A stretch of DNA of 64,000 nt, from contig JAFZGF010000037.1 of the NCBI GenBank assembly GCA_017555565.1, positions 1-64,000 on the forward strand. The letters run 5' to 3'. Under the pieces are notes generated by a model. That model searched no databases. It was given only the letters and a program-made list of their open reading frames with translations, and was not told the origin of the DNA. Positions 7,936 through 16,666 of this stretch are shown piece by piece. Each line of letters opens with the position of its first letter. Position 1 is the stretch's first letter. The stretch is from Oscillospiraceae bacterium. Its GTDB lineage: Bacteria; Bacillota; Clostridia; Oscillospirales; Ruminococcaceae. The position numbers and the translations under genes were made by a program.

Positions 7936-9921
7936 TTATGATAAGTCCAGCTGATCCAGATAATCAGCGCCGTAATCGGCAATGTACTGTTTTCTGCCAG
8001 TGAGGTTGTCGCCCAGCAGAAGTTCGAACACTTCCCGTGTGCGTTCCACATCAGCTTTGCACACTTTGATAAGACGACGGGTTTCAGGGTTCATTGTTGT
8101 CATCCACATCATTTCAGCTTCGTTTTCACCAAGACCTTTTGAACGCTGGATGGTAAACTTTTCGCCCTGGATTCTTGCCAGCACATCAGCTTTTTCAGCC
8201 TCTGTATAGGCAAAATATGTTTTATTTTTTGTATTGATTTCGTACAATGGAGATTCTGCAATATATACATATCCTTCATCGATCAGCGCCGGTGTAAGGC
8301 GGTAAATCATTGTAAGGATAAGTGTGCGTATCTGGAAGCCGTCAACGTCAGCATCAGTACAGATGATAACTTTGTTCCAGCGCAGGTTATCAATATTGAA
8401 TGTTGCAATACCGTTGTTTTTATATTTTGCAGGGCTTTCAACACCACAGCCCAATACTTTGATAAGGTCTGTGATGATTTCGGATTTGAAAATTCTGTCG
8501 TAGTCACTCTTGAGACAGTTGAGGATTTTACCCCTTACCGGCATAAGTGCCTGGAACTGTGCATCACGGCTGGTTTTGCAGGCACCAAGAGCAGAGTCAC
8601 CTTCCACGATGTAAATTTCACGCTGTGAAACATCTTTGGAGCGGCAGTCGACAAATTTCTGCACACGGTTGGCAATATCTATCTGTGCTGAAAGTGTCTT
8701 TTTCAGACCCTGGCGGGTTTTGTCTGCCTGTTCACGGCTCTGTTTGTTTACAAGGACCTGGGCAGCGATTTTGGCCGATTCTTCAGGGTTTTCAATAAAG
8801 TAAACTTCCAATGAGCTTTTAAGGAAGTCTGTCATTGCCTGAGTGATGAATTTATTTGTGATAGCCTTTTTGGTCTGGTTTTCATAGCTGGTCAGTGTAG
8901 AGAAACAGCTGGAAACAAAAATCAGACAGTCCTGGATATCTTCAAACTTGATTTTACTTTCGTTTTTCTTGTAAAGGCCTTTCTGTTTGAGAAATGCATC
9001 AAACTGGCTGACAAAAGCAGAACGCAGAGCTTTGTCCGGTGAGCCGCCGTGTTCGAGGAATGAAGAGTTATGGTAATATTCTATCTTGTTTACCTTGTTG
9101 GAGAATGTGTATGCCACATTCATTTTAACCTTGTATTCAGGCATATCATCACGGTCGCGGCCTTTGGCTTCGGATGTAGAGAAGACGATTTTGCCCATAT
9201 TGTTTTCGCTTACAATTTCAGCAACATAATCTTCGATACCTTTTTCATAGTAGAATTCCTGGGTTTCAAAGCCTTTTGCTGTTTCGTTTCTGAAAACAAA
9301 CATTATGCCAGGGTTTACAACAGCCTGCTTTTTGATAACATCTGTAAAATATGATACCGGCACATCAATATCACTGAAAACCTGGTTATCCGGTTTCCAT
9401 CTTATACGAGAGCCTGTTTTCTTTTTGTTGGTTGGTGTCTTTTTAAGGCCGCCGATATTTTCACCGCGCTGAAAGTCCAGATGGTATTCAAAACCATCGC
9501 GGACAATGTCTGCTGTCATATATTCACTGGCGTACTGTGTGGCACACAGACCAAGGCCGTTGAGACCAAGGGAGAACTGATAGTTGTCGCCGTCGTTGTT
9601 ATTGTATTTACCGCCGGCATACATTTCGCAGAAAACCAGCTCCCAGTTGTATCTTTCTTCGCGGGAGTTATAGTCCACAGGGATACCGCGGGCTTCGTCC
9701 TCTACTTCCACACTGCCGTCAGCAAATTTTGTCAGGGTGATTTTTTTGCCATAACCTTCCCTGGCTTCGTCTATACTGTTGGTAAGAATTTCAAAAATTG
9801 AGTGCTGACAGCCTTCAATACCATCAGAACCGAAAATAACCGCAGGGCGTTTTCTAACCCTGTCGGCACCTTTAAGGCTGCTGATACTTTCGTTGTCATA
9901 GCGCTGAGTTTTCTTTGCCAT
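7936..9921 (-). CDS. parE: Type IIA topoisomerase subunit B (ParE/GyrB-like), divergent
   Basis: 661-residue ATPase subunit: GHKL ATPase (1-220), transducer (220-400), TOPRIM domain with EGDSALGACK (about 437) and DADVDGFQI (about 532), then a C-terminal piece with GLGENEAEMMW. ATP-site motifs depart from the family norm: EILTNSIDEA has Thr where Asp is usual, DEARGIP replaces D(D/N)GRGIP, and GLNGLG replaces GLHGVG. The Glu and Asn that act in hydrolysis and magnesium binding are retained, so it is probably active. It is the first gene of the pair with the ParC-like subunit. Which of topo IV or a second gyrase it is cannot be settled without the rest of the genome. Confidence 0.85.
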   Translation of the reverse strand: MAKKTQRYDNESISSLKGADRVRKRPAVIFGSDGIEGCQHSIFEILTNSIDEAREGYGKKITLTKFADGSVEVEDEARGIPVDYNSREERYNWELVFCEMYAGGKYNNNDGDNYQFSLGLNGLGLCATQYASEYMTADIVRDGFEYHLDFQRGENIGGLKKTPTNKKKTGSRIRWKPDNQVFSDIDVPVSYFTDVIKKQAVVNPGIMFVFRNETAKGFETQEFYYEKGIEDYVAEIVSENNMGKIVFSTSEAKGRDRDDMPEYKVKMNVAYTFSNKVNKIEYYHNSSFLEHGGSPDKALRSAFVSQFDAFLKQKGLYKKNESKIKFEDIQDCLIFVSSCFSTLTSYENQTKKAITNKFITQAMTDFLKSSLEVYFIENPEESAKIAAQVLVNKQSREQADKTRQGLKKTLSAQIDIANRVQKFVDCRSKDVSQREIYIVEGDSALGACKTSRDAQFQALMPVRGKILNCLKSDYDRIFKSEIITDLIKVLGCGVESPAKYKNNGIATFNIDNLRWNKVIICTDADVDGFQIRTLILTMIYRLTPALIDEGYVYIAESPLYEINTKNKTYFAYTEAEKADVLARIQGEKFTIQRSKGLGENEAEMMWMTTMNPETRRLIKVCKADVERTREVFELLLGDNLTGRKQYIADYGADYLDQLDLS

Positions 9922-9983
9922 TAAAACCTCTCCGATAAAATTTATGTTAATTACTTATAATATATAAAATGTTCTGAATATTT

Positions 9984-10013
9984 ATCTTATTATAAAAACC
10001 GCCCTATTGTCAA
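9984..10013 (-). promoter_or_regulatory. Probable promoter of the topoisomerase operon
   Basis: Minus strand: -35 TTGACA (10008-10013), 18-base spacer, weaker -10 TAAGAT (9984-9989). Confidence 0.45.
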
Positions 10014-10028
10014 GTTGATATAAGACAC

Positions 10029-10059
10029 AAAAAGAGCACCGCCTGGCAGTGCTCTTTTT
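10029..10059 (-). terminator. Terminator of the glycosyltransferase operon
   Basis: 11-bp perfect stem AAAAAGAGCAC/GTGCTCTTTTT with a 9-base loop, eight bases past the GtrB-type gene stop. Confidence 0.85.
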
Positions 10060-10066
10060 AAACATT

Positions 10067-11023
10067 TTATTCTTTGTCGTCTTCTGTTGTTTTTTCGATG
10101 ATAAATCTTGGTCTGGCCTTTACTTCAGAGTAGATCTTGCCGATATATTCGCCGATAATGCCAAGGCAGAACAGCTGGATACCGCCAATAAGTGTCATAA
10201 CAGCTATCATACTTGTCCATCCGGATACTGTATTGCCAAACAGTTTTGTAAATATAGCATAGGCAAAAATTACAAAGCTTACAACTGCCATTGCAAGACC
10301 AATGCCTGTGATGTAACGCAGAGGTTTTACAGAAAGACTGGTAATGCCGTTAAGGGCAAGGTTAAGCATCTTGGAGAAAGGATAGTGGCTTTCGCCTGCA
10401 ATTCTTTCGTATCGTTCATAGTAAACTGCTGTAGATTTGTAACCCACCATAGGTACCTGGCCGCGGAGGAAAAGGTTTACTTCCTTGAACTGTGCCAGGC
10501 CTTCCAGCGCCTGCTTGCTCATAAGGCGATAGTCGGCGTGGTTGAACACAGTTTCTGCGCCCATAATGTGCATAAATTTATAAAAACCTTCGGCTGTAAC
10601 GCGTTTGAAAAATGTGTCTGTTTCACGTTTGGAGCGCACGCCGTAGACAATGTGGCAACCTTCGTGGTAGTTTTTCATCATTTCATCCATTGCGTTGATG
10701 TCGTCCTGGCCGTCACAGTCAATGGAAATAGTCACATCACAGCGGTCTTTTGCCCACATAAGACCTGCCAGAAGGGCATTCTGATGGCCGCGGTTTCTTG
10801 ACAGTGTGAGACCACAGATTCTTTCGTGCTGTTCTGCCAGTTGCTGGATAATGTTCCATGTGTCATCTTTTGAGCCGTCATTTACAAACAGCACTTTGGA
10901 ATTTTCATTGCACAGACCTTTTTCAATAAGGCTGTTGATTTTTTCAAGGAACATCGGTGCTGTGATAGGCAGTACTTCCTGTTCGTTATAACAAGGTATT
11001 ACGATATAGAGTGATTTTGACAT
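10067..11023 (-). CDS. GtrB/DPM1-like family 2 glycosyltransferase
   Basis: 318 residues from the ATG at 11023, chosen because GGAGG lies six bases upstream; a longer reading from 11044 lacks a ribosome site. The GT-A domain starts SLYIVIPCYNEQEVLP, with VNDGSKDDT and the metal-binding ISIDCDGQDD (DXD-type). Two C-terminal transmembrane helices (about 230-252 and 265-285) match the GtrB/YfdH type, which transfers a sugar to undecaprenyl phosphate at the inner membrane face. The upstream gene is a large polytopic protein that overlaps its leader, so the pair probably makes and then uses a lipid-linked sugar. Confidence 0.85.
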   Translation of the reverse strand: MSKSLYIVIPCYNEQEVLPITAPMFLEKINSLIEKGLCNENSKVLFVNDGSKDDTWNIIQQLAEQHERICGLTLSRNRGHQNALLAGLMWAKDRCDVTISIDCDGQDDINAMDEMMKNYHEGCHIVYGVRSKRETDTFFKRVTAEGFYKFMHIMGAETVFNHADYRLMSKQALEGLAQFKEVNLFLRGQVPMVGYKSTAVYYERYERIAGESHYPFSKMLNLALNGITSLSVKPLRYITGIGLAMAVVSFVIFAYAIFTKLFGNTVSGWTSMIAVMTLIGGIQLFCLGIIGEYIGKIYSEVKARPRFIIEKTTEDDKE

Positions 11024-11040
11024 TTTTGCCTCCAAAAAAA

Positions 11041-13104
11041 TCAATATAATTTATAAATTTTAACTGTGCCATCGCTGAACACATTTTCAAATTCGTTCAA
11101 GTATGTGGTTTCGCCCTCAAACTGAGAGGAGAAAACAGCATAGCGGATCTTTTTATCTTTGCAGAGAGAGATAATTTCTTCGCTTTCTGCCGCCTGCTGG
11201 TCATATATGCCGAAAACTTTGCCCACAAGGTCAACTCTCGGCTTTACAACTGTATCCCAGTCCACACCCATATTGGATACGGTATATTTGAATCCTTCCA
11301 TATAAGACTGCTTTCCAGAAAAGCAGGTGTAAACATTTGACAATCCCTCACCTACACCTGTGTGGGTACGGTTTGTGATAAACAGCTCTCCGTCTGCCAT
11401 ATTTTCCCGCAGGTATCCACCTGCCAGTTCATCTTCCGCTTTTATGCACCAGGTGTAAGGGTATTTTTCCAGCTTGTCATAATGGAAAAGGAACTGTCTG
11501 ATACCGCCGCCACCAAAGTTTGTATAGAAAAACAAAGTAGTGGTGCAGCTTAAAACTATCAGCAGGTAGTGTATAAGGTATTTGCATCTGAACTGTGTGA
11601 AATCAACGTATTCCACAGCCAGCAGATTCAGAAAGAAAATAGCAACATAAATAAAGTAAACCTGGCTGAATGCTTCGTGGTATGTGATAAAGAAAGCCAG
11701 GGTGCCCCCTGCTATTGCGGCGTAAAACCACAGTTTTTCAAATGACAGTTTAAACATTCTGAACACATCCAGCAACATTTTTGGCACCACAGTAAAAGTC
11801 TGGAATGGTGCCATACACACAAACTGTATCAGCATAAAAGCAGGGATTGCCAGTTTATACAGTGTAGGGTTTGTGTTCATAAACAGATTCAGATAGTTTT
11901 TGAAATATCCCAATTCCAGTGTTTTTGTAAGACTGAACACTGTGGATTTGCCAGTGCCGGAAGAAAGATAGCCAAAGTATACAACCGCAAACACAGCCAT
12001 TATCACAAAGCTGATTACTGTGATTGCTTTCTTTTCGTTGTTTGTAAGAAGGTTCACCAATGCAGCACATACCATAGCTATAGCAACAATAGCGGCAATT
12101 GGAGATTTGGAGAATATAAGCCCTGCAAAACACAGTAAAACTGTAACAAAATAGCTGATACTGCCCTTGGTATTGCCGCGGGTAAAATTGACAATCATAC
12201 CGCAGAATACACCCAGAAAGGCAAGGGATGTGCATTGGCTGTTTACATTGCTGATAACAACTTCCAGCAGGCTGTATGTAAATATACTGGCGCCATTTGG
12301 CAGAACTTTCCACAGACTCAGGCATGAAAGTGCAAAGAAAGAGAGTGTGAAAAGGTTTGTCTTTCCTTCGTTACAATTGTAATATACATTACCAAAATCG
12401 TACATTGCTGTAAGGAAAAACACCAGCATAAGCCCCTGCATATAAAAGCCCATAATGTCATAGCAGGATATGCCTGTGAAACTGCTGATAGCGGCCGCCA
12501 CAAACTCTGTGAGATAATGGTATTTGAGGACCACTCCGTCAAAACGGATATCCGTAGGTGGCAGAGAATTTTTTATACTTTCCGCATTGCCCACAGTCCA
12601 CATAAAGTCCTGGCTGATAAGCAACTGACCTGCCCGGGTAGGGTGTGTATGCTTTGCCACAGCAAGGAAAGTATATATAAACATCACAAAGCTGAACAGC
12701 AGGAAATAAAACACCATCTGGATATTGTCCGCTGTGGATTTTTTCGGTGTATTGATAGGTTTGGTGCGGGCTGTAAAAAGGCTTATAGCCAGCAGTATAA
12801 CCGGTGGAAACCACACTATGCCTGCAGTTTTGCCCGCCACATAAACAAACATCAGAAAAGCTGTACCGAAAACATAGTAAAGACTGTGATATCTGCCATT
12901 CTGTGGAAAATAGCTGTCCATATCCAAAGCGTGATAAATAGCTCTGCCAGGCAGAAAAATATATACTGTACAACCAATGGCAAACAGTCCCAGCTGCAGG
13001 ATATTTCCACCGGCCAGAACAACGCCTGCCGAATATATACAAAGGAACAGCACAGCAAGTGCTATTTTAAAAGCATTGAATTTTTTATATAGATAATTAA
13101 CCAT
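11041..13104 (-). CDS. Large polytopic membrane protein, probable GT-C-type glycosyltransferase
   Basis: 687 residues with roughly 12-14 hydrophobic segments and a soluble extracellular C-terminal part (about 560-687). After the fourth or fifth membrane segment comes a loop with QDFMWTVGNAESIKNSLPP and VLKYHYLTEF. Its Asp and Trp/His residues resemble the first catalytic loop of GT-C enzymes that use lipid-phosphate sugars. I cannot assign a named family. Its coupling to a GtrB-type gene supports a role in adding a sugar to a wall polymer or glycolipid outside the membrane. No terminator separates the two genes. Confidence 0.55.
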   Translation of the reverse strand: MVNYLYKKFNAFKIALAVLFLCIYSAGVVLAGGNILQLGLFAIGCTVYIFLPGRAIYHALDMDSYFPQNGRYHSLYYVFGTAFLMFVYVAGKTAGIVWFPPVILLAISLFTARTKPINTPKKSTADNIQMVFYFLLFSFVMFIYTFLAVAKHTHPTRAGQLLISQDFMWTVGNAESIKNSLPPTDIRFDGVVLKYHYLTEFVAAAISSFTGISCYDIMGFYMQGLMLVFFLTAMYDFGNVYYNCNEGKTNLFTLSFFALSCLSLWKVLPNGASIFTYSLLEVVISNVNSQCTSLAFLGVFCGMIVNFTRGNTKGSISYFVTVLLCFAGLIFSKSPIAAIVAIAMVCAALVNLLTNNEKKAITVISFVIMAVFAVVYFGYLSSGTGKSTVFSLTKTLELGYFKNYLNLFMNTNPTLYKLAIPAFMLIQFVCMAPFQTFTVVPKMLLDVFRMFKLSFEKLWFYAAIAGGTLAFFITYHEAFSQVYFIYVAIFFLNLLAVEYVDFTQFRCKYLIHYLLIVLSCTTTLFFYTNFGGGGIRQFLFHYDKLEKYPYTWCIKAEDELAGGYLRENMADGELFITNRTHTGVGEGLSNVYTCFSGKQSYMEGFKYTVSNMGVDWDTVVKPRVDLVGKVFGIYDQQAAESEEIISLCKDKKIRYAVFSSQFEGETTYLNEFENVFSDGTVKIYKLY

Positions 13105-13161
13105 AACTGTCTCTTTAAAACATAATAATTCAACATATAGTATATCACATATTATTTATTA

Positions 13162-13190
13162 TTGTAAACGGAAACAGTGGATGATATAAT
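13162..13190 (+). promoter_or_regulatory. Promoter of the TauE/SafE-family gene
   Basis: -35 TTGTAA (13162-13167), 17-base spacer, -10 TATAAT (13185-13190). Confidence 0.6.
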
Positions 13191-13232
13191 GAATTTACTG
13201 TTAATAAACCGTAAAAAAGAGGTAAAAGATAT

Positions 13233-13988
13233 ATGAATTACGCAACACAACTGCTGATTATCTGTCCGCTGGTATTTCTGGCAGGATTTATAGATTCCGT
13301 GGCTGGTGGCGGCGGACTGCTGTCCACCCCTGCATATATGATGGCAGGTCTGCCAATGCACAATGTGCTGGCTACAAACAAGGTGATGAGCTCCACCGGC
13401 ACAAGCATCGCCGCACTGAAATACATTAAAAGCGGTAAAATTCAGTGGAGTACCGCAATTATCAGCGCTGTTCTCAGCTTTGCCGGCAGTTTTACCGGCA
13501 GTCAGATTGCACTGCTTATTGACCAGACAATGCTGAAAACTGCATTCACCTGCGTATTGCCATTTATTGCCGTATTTGTTCTGTTCAACAAAAAAAGTGA
13601 AGAGGGCGTGCAGAAGCTTTTTGGTATGAAAATGTACATAGCTGCCGCAATTATTGGTTTTATAATAGGTATGTATGATGGTCTTATTGGCCCTGGCACC
13701 GGCACATTTCTCATTTTTGCGTATACGCTGATTATAGGCTTTGACTATATCACAGCCAGCGGCAATGCCAAAATAATCAATCTTTCATCCAACATCGCTG
13801 CGGCTTCCAGCTATATTATGGCGGGCAAAGTGCTGTGGGCAATCGCAATTCCGGCGGCTGTTGCCAACACCCTGGGCAACTATATCGGTTCATCCTATGC
13901 GCTGAAAAACGGCGGCAAGGCTGTAAAGAAAATGCTGATTGTGGTGCTGATAGGCATTTTTATAAAACTTGTAACTGATATACTGTAA
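13233..13988 (+). CDS. TauE/SafE family anion transporter
   Basis: 251 residues and about seven to eight membrane helices. The N-terminal signature GFIDSVAGGGGLLSTPAYMM followed by VLATNKVMSSTGTS, and the second-half echo YDGLIGPGTGTFLIF, define the TauE/SafE (TSUP, formerly DUF81) family. Members export or import sulfite, sulfoacetate and similar small anions. The substrate is not visible here. Monocistronic, with its own promoter; ribosome site AGAGG. Confidence 0.88.
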   Translation: MNYATQLLIICPLVFLAGFIDSVAGGGGLLSTPAYMMAGLPMHNVLATNKVMSSTGTSIAALKYIKSGKIQWSTAIISAVLSFAGSFTGSQIALLIDQTMLKTAFTCVLPFIAVFVLFNKKSEEGVQKLFGMKMYIAAAIIGFIIGMYDGLIGPGTGTFLIFAYTLIIGFDYITASGNAKIINLSSNIAAASSYIMAGKVLWAIAIPAAVANTLGNYIGSSYALKNGGKAVKKMLIVVLIGIFIKLVTDIL

Positions 13989-13993
13989 AAATA

Positions 13994-14019
13994 AAACGAG
14001 AGGAAAATTCCTCTCGTTT
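13994..14019. terminator. Bidirectional terminator between convergent genes
   Basis: 10-bp stem AAACGAGAGG/CCTCTCGTTT, with TATTTTTG on the plus side and an A-tract on the other. Confidence 0.85.
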
Positions 14020-14026
14020 ATTTTTG

Positions 14027-14647
14027 TTACACACCCAGTTCTTCACCTACAAGAATAACTGTTATTCTGTCAGGGATACGGGAGTAGCTAAGTGTTACTG
14101 ATGTACAGCAGCTGCGCTGGAAATGCATACAGTTGTGGCACTGGCCATCTTCAACACAAGGTGTGGCAAAGCCTATACGGGCGCAGTTCTGTGGTGCCAC
14201 CCATTTGATTCTTTTAACTGCTTCTGCCTGTGTTTTTACAATTTTGTTGATGCCTGCAACAATAAACACTTTGTCCGGGCCATAAATCAGCGGTGCCACA
14301 CGGGTGGATGCGCCGTCTTCGTTCCATATTCTGCCGTCTGTTGTGATAGCATTTGATGAAAGGAAAAAGCTGTCTGCAAAAAAGCGCTGACGGGTGATGT
14401 TTTTCTTTTCAGCATCGGTCATATCAGATGTTGGTGCAAGGTAGTTAAAACCACCGTTTTTCAGCCAGTCCATAACGCCACACTGGCCAAGGGTAACGCT
14501 GCCGCCGTTTGCCACTGTTTCGCCCTCTTTTACCATTGTTTTAAGCAATGGCAGTACATCTTCTTTCTTTTCCACATAGAAAGGGCGGAACTGGCGTTTT
14601 TTCAGATTTTCCATAGTTTCGTTTACAATTTTCATATCAACAGACAT
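14027..14647 (-). CDS. LUD-domain (lactate-utilisation-like) protein
   Basis: 206 residues of the LUD/DUF162 family (LutC/YkgG-like). The glycine-rich NGGSVTLGQCGVMDWL near residue 46 and the NAITTDGRIWNEDGASTR segment near 100 are typical. The C-terminus holds a Cys cluster (CVEDGQCHNC and SCC) that could bind metal or a small Fe-S centre; this is inferred. LUD proteins accompany lactate dehydrogenase complexes or flavin chemistry, but no LutA/LutB partner is present. AGGAG lies before the ATG. It diverges from the peroxiredoxin-like genes across a shared control region. Confidence 0.8.
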   Translation of the reverse strand: MSVDMKIVNETMENLKKRQFRPFYVEKKEDVLPLLKTMVKEGETVANGGSVTLGQCGVMDWLKNGGFNYLAPTSDMTDAEKKNITRQRFFADSFFLSSNAITTDGRIWNEDGASTRVAPLIYGPDKVFIVAGINKIVKTQAEAVKRIKWVAPQNCARIGFATPCVEDGQCHNCMHFQRSCCTSVTLSYSRIPDRITVILVGEELGV

Positions 14648-14723
14648 ATTTTCTCCTTTATTCTTTGAATTATGATTGTAAAAAAATCAAATAAATGATA
14701 TTATAATTACATATGAGAATTTA

Positions 14724-14757
14724 TTGGTAAGTACTGATTTTATATTATACTATTTAC
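14724..14757. promoter_or_regulatory. Divergent promoter/inverted-repeat region, LUD versus peroxiredoxin-like genes
   Basis: Plus strand: -35 TTGGTA (14724-14729), 16-base spacer, -10 TATACT (14746-14751). Inverted GGTAA...TTACC arms bracket it. A TATAAT on the minus strand overlaps the same region, so the two promoters may share an operator. Confidence 0.4.
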
Positions 14758-14786
14758 CAGTATAATGCAACAATGGAGGGATAATT

Positions 14787-15332
14787 ATGAAACTTGTAAA
14801 AGGCACAAAAATGCCTGACTTCACATATCTCAGCCCATATGCAGAAGGCGAAAAAAGCTTTGCTGAATTTGCACAGGGCAAAAAAACATATGTGGTATTT
14901 CTGCGTTACTACGGCTGTACAGTATGCCGCCTGGACCTGCACATCTATGCACAGAGAATGGCTGAATTTGCAGCAAAAGACTGCAACCTGATGGTTGTAC
15001 TGCAGTCCGACCCAAATCTTGTAAAAGAAGAAGCACCGCTGGGCACTTTCCCATTTGAAGTTGCCTGCGACCCATCACAGGCTGTGTACAAAAAATTTGA
15101 TATCGAACCTGCAAAAAGTATGCTGGCACTTATCGGCGGCGGTTTGTTCAAAGCACTGAAAAAGATGAAATCTGCAAAAGCTTTTGGTTTTGAACACGGC
15201 GAATACGAAGGCAACGAACAGCAGCTGCCTGCAATGGTACTGGTAGATGAAAACGGTGTGGTTACTTTCAGTCACTATGCAAAAAACCTGGTTGATATGC
15301 CTGGCATCGATGAAATGCTGGCAAAACTTTAA
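14787..15332 (+). CDS. Peroxiredoxin-like CxxC protein, copy 1
   Basis: 181 residues, AhpC/TSA-like thioredoxin fold. The redox motif GCTVCR puts two cysteines at residues 44 and 47 at the start of the first helix, so it is a CxxC protein, not a classical TPxxC peroxiredoxin. Two further family blocks near the C-terminus are EHGEYEGNEQQLPA and HYAKNLVDMP. No signal peptide, so cytoplasmic. First of three tandem paralogues (next at 15380 and 16056), with no terminator before copy 2. Likely reduces peroxides or protein disulfides; the substrate is unknown. It carries an insertion KALKKMKSAKAFGF that copy 2 lacks. Confidence 0.8.
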   Translation: MKLVKGTKMPDFTYLSPYAEGEKSFAEFAQGKKTYVVFLRYYGCTVCRLDLHIYAQRMAEFAAKDCNLMVVLQSDPNLVKEEAPLGTFPFEVACDPSQAVYKKFDIEPAKSMLALIGGGLFKALKKMKSAKAFGFEHGEYEGNEQQLPAMVLVDENGVVTFSHYAKNLVDMPGIDEMLAKL

Positions 15333-15379
15333 TCATAATTAAATTTATTATAGAATAAATTGAAAAGGAGATTTTTATT

Positions 15380-15946
15380 ATGGCAAAACTTGAAAAAGGC
15401 ATGAAAATGCCTAACTTTAAACTGGACACAGTTTTTGGTACAGAAATCGTTAGAGATGTTACATTTGAACAGCTGGTAGACGGCAAACCAACATTCTTCT
15501 GGTTCCAGAGATACATCGGCTGCCCACCATGCAGAATGGACGTACATCTTCTGTCAGTTGCTCATCCAGAATTTGTTGAAAAAGGCGCAAACATCGTTGT
15601 TGTAATGCAGTCCAAACCTGAAATCGTTCTCCGCGATATGAACGGCCAGACACTGCCATTCCACCTGGTATGTGACCCAACAGAAAGCCTGTACAAAGAA
15701 CTGGAAATCGGCTCTTTCGATCCTAACAACAGAGGCGAAATGAACGAAGCAGAACAGGCAAGAATGGCTGTTAAAATTCAGGGTATGAAAGAAAACGGCT
15801 ACGAACACGGCGACTACGAAGGCAACGAAGCACAGCTGCCAGCATTCTTTGCAGTAGACGGTGAAATGAACGTTCTGGAAGCTCACTACGCAAGAAACCT
15901 GGGCGATATGCCATTTGCAAAAGAAGTTCTGGAAAAATACTTCTAA
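15380..15946 (+). CDS. Peroxiredoxin-like CxxC protein, copy 2
   Basis: 188 residues, same family as copies 1 and 3. The redox motif GCPPCR is at Cys48/Cys51, with the conserved EHGDYEGNEAQLPAFF and HYARNLGDMP blocks. AAAAGGAG lies upstream of the ATG, 47 bases after copy 1, so the two are probably cotranscribed. Codon choice is much more biased (AAC, CTG, GAA, CCA almost exclusively) than in copy 1, suggesting high expression. The sequence AEQARMAVKIQGMKENGY before the C-terminal block differs from its neighbours. Confidence 0.8.
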   Translation: MAKLEKGMKMPNFKLDTVFGTEIVRDVTFEQLVDGKPTFFWFQRYIGCPPCRMDVHLLSVAHPEFVEKGANIVVVMQSKPEIVLRDMNGQTLPFHLVCDPTESLYKELEIGSFDPNNRGEMNEAEQARMAVKIQGMKENGYEHGDYEGNEAQLPAFFAVDGEMNVLEAHYARNLGDMPFAKEVLEKYF

Positions 15947-15962
15947 TTTTATATAAACTTTT

Positions 15963-15992
15963 GGGGAGATTTACATCTCCCCTTTTATTTTG
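15963..15992 (+). terminator. Terminator after peroxiredoxin-like copy 2
   Basis: 8-bp GC-rich stem GGGGAGAT/ATCTCCCC with TTAC loop, then TTTTATTTT. Confidence 0.9.
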
Positions 15993-16055
15993 CTGGTAAA
16001 ATCCAAACAAATATAGTATAATGTATTTACATATAGAAATCGGAGGTAACTACCC

Positions 16056-16601
16056 ATGGCAAAACTCGTTAAGGGCGATAAATTTCCTAATTTTACAGTA
16101 AACACAGCATTTGAAAACGGTCTGACAATCGAAAAAATCGTTGACGGCAAACCAACAATGTTTATGGTTCTGCGTTACATCGGCTGCACAGTATGTCGTT
16201 ATGATGTACATATGCTGACAGAAAGATACAACGAATTCGTAGAAAAAGGTGTGAACGTTGTTGTAGTAATGCAGTCCAAACCTGAAATTGTTCAGAGAGA
16301 CCTGGCTGGCGGCACACTGCCATTCCACCTTATCTGTGACGAAGCACAGGAAATCTACAAAACACTGGAAATCAACGCAGCAGAAACAATGCAGGAACTG
16401 CTGGGCGACGGTCTGGAAAAACTGCAGGCAAAAGGCGCAAAAGCTGCAGCAGCAGGTTTTGCACACGGTGACTACGAAGGTATCGAAGAACAGCTGCCAG
16501 CTTTCTTCTATGTAGACGCTGACCTGACAGTTAAAGAAGCACACTATGCTAAAAACATTATGGATATGCCAACAGTTGACGATATGCTGGCAAAAATCTA
16601 A
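16056..16601 (+). CDS. Peroxiredoxin-like CxxC protein, copy 3
   Basis: 181 residues. The redox motif GCTVCRYDVH has Cys44/Cys47, and the C-terminal blocks are AHGDYEGIEEQLPAFF and HYAKNIMDMP. GGAGG precedes the ATG, and a TATAAT (16020-16025) suggests its own promoter after the terminator behind copy 2. Codon use is again highly biased. It shares VVVMQSKPEIV with copy 2 exactly, so these two are closer to each other than to copy 1. Confidence 0.8.
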   Translation: MAKLVKGDKFPNFTVNTAFENGLTIEKIVDGKPTMFMVLRYIGCTVCRYDVHMLTERYNEFVEKGVNVVVVMQSKPEIVQRDLAGGTLPFHLICDEAQEIYKTLEINAAETMQELLGDGLEKLQAKGAKAAAAGFAHGDYEGIEEQLPAFFYVDADLTVKEAHYAKNIMDMPTVDDMLAKI

Positions 16602-16614
16602 ACTGTAAAAACTG

Positions 16615-16646
16615 CGGCTCTGTACCTGTGTACAGAGCCGTTATTT
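16615..16646 (+). terminator. Terminator after peroxiredoxin-like copy 3
   Basis: 11-bp stem CGGCTCTGTAC/GTACAGAGCCG with CTGT loop, then TTATTT. Confidence 0.9.
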
Positions 16647-16666
16647 CAAAAGAGAGAGATTTATTT

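Noticed and set aside
6542..7954. 470-codon plus-strand open frame opposite parC
   Set aside because: It is the antisense shadow of parC, Cys/Phe/His-rich, without a ribosome site or family resemblance.
12517..13092. 191-codon plus-strand frame opposite the GT-C-like gene
   Set aside because: Shadow of the membrane protein gene, with no ribosome site or plausible composition.
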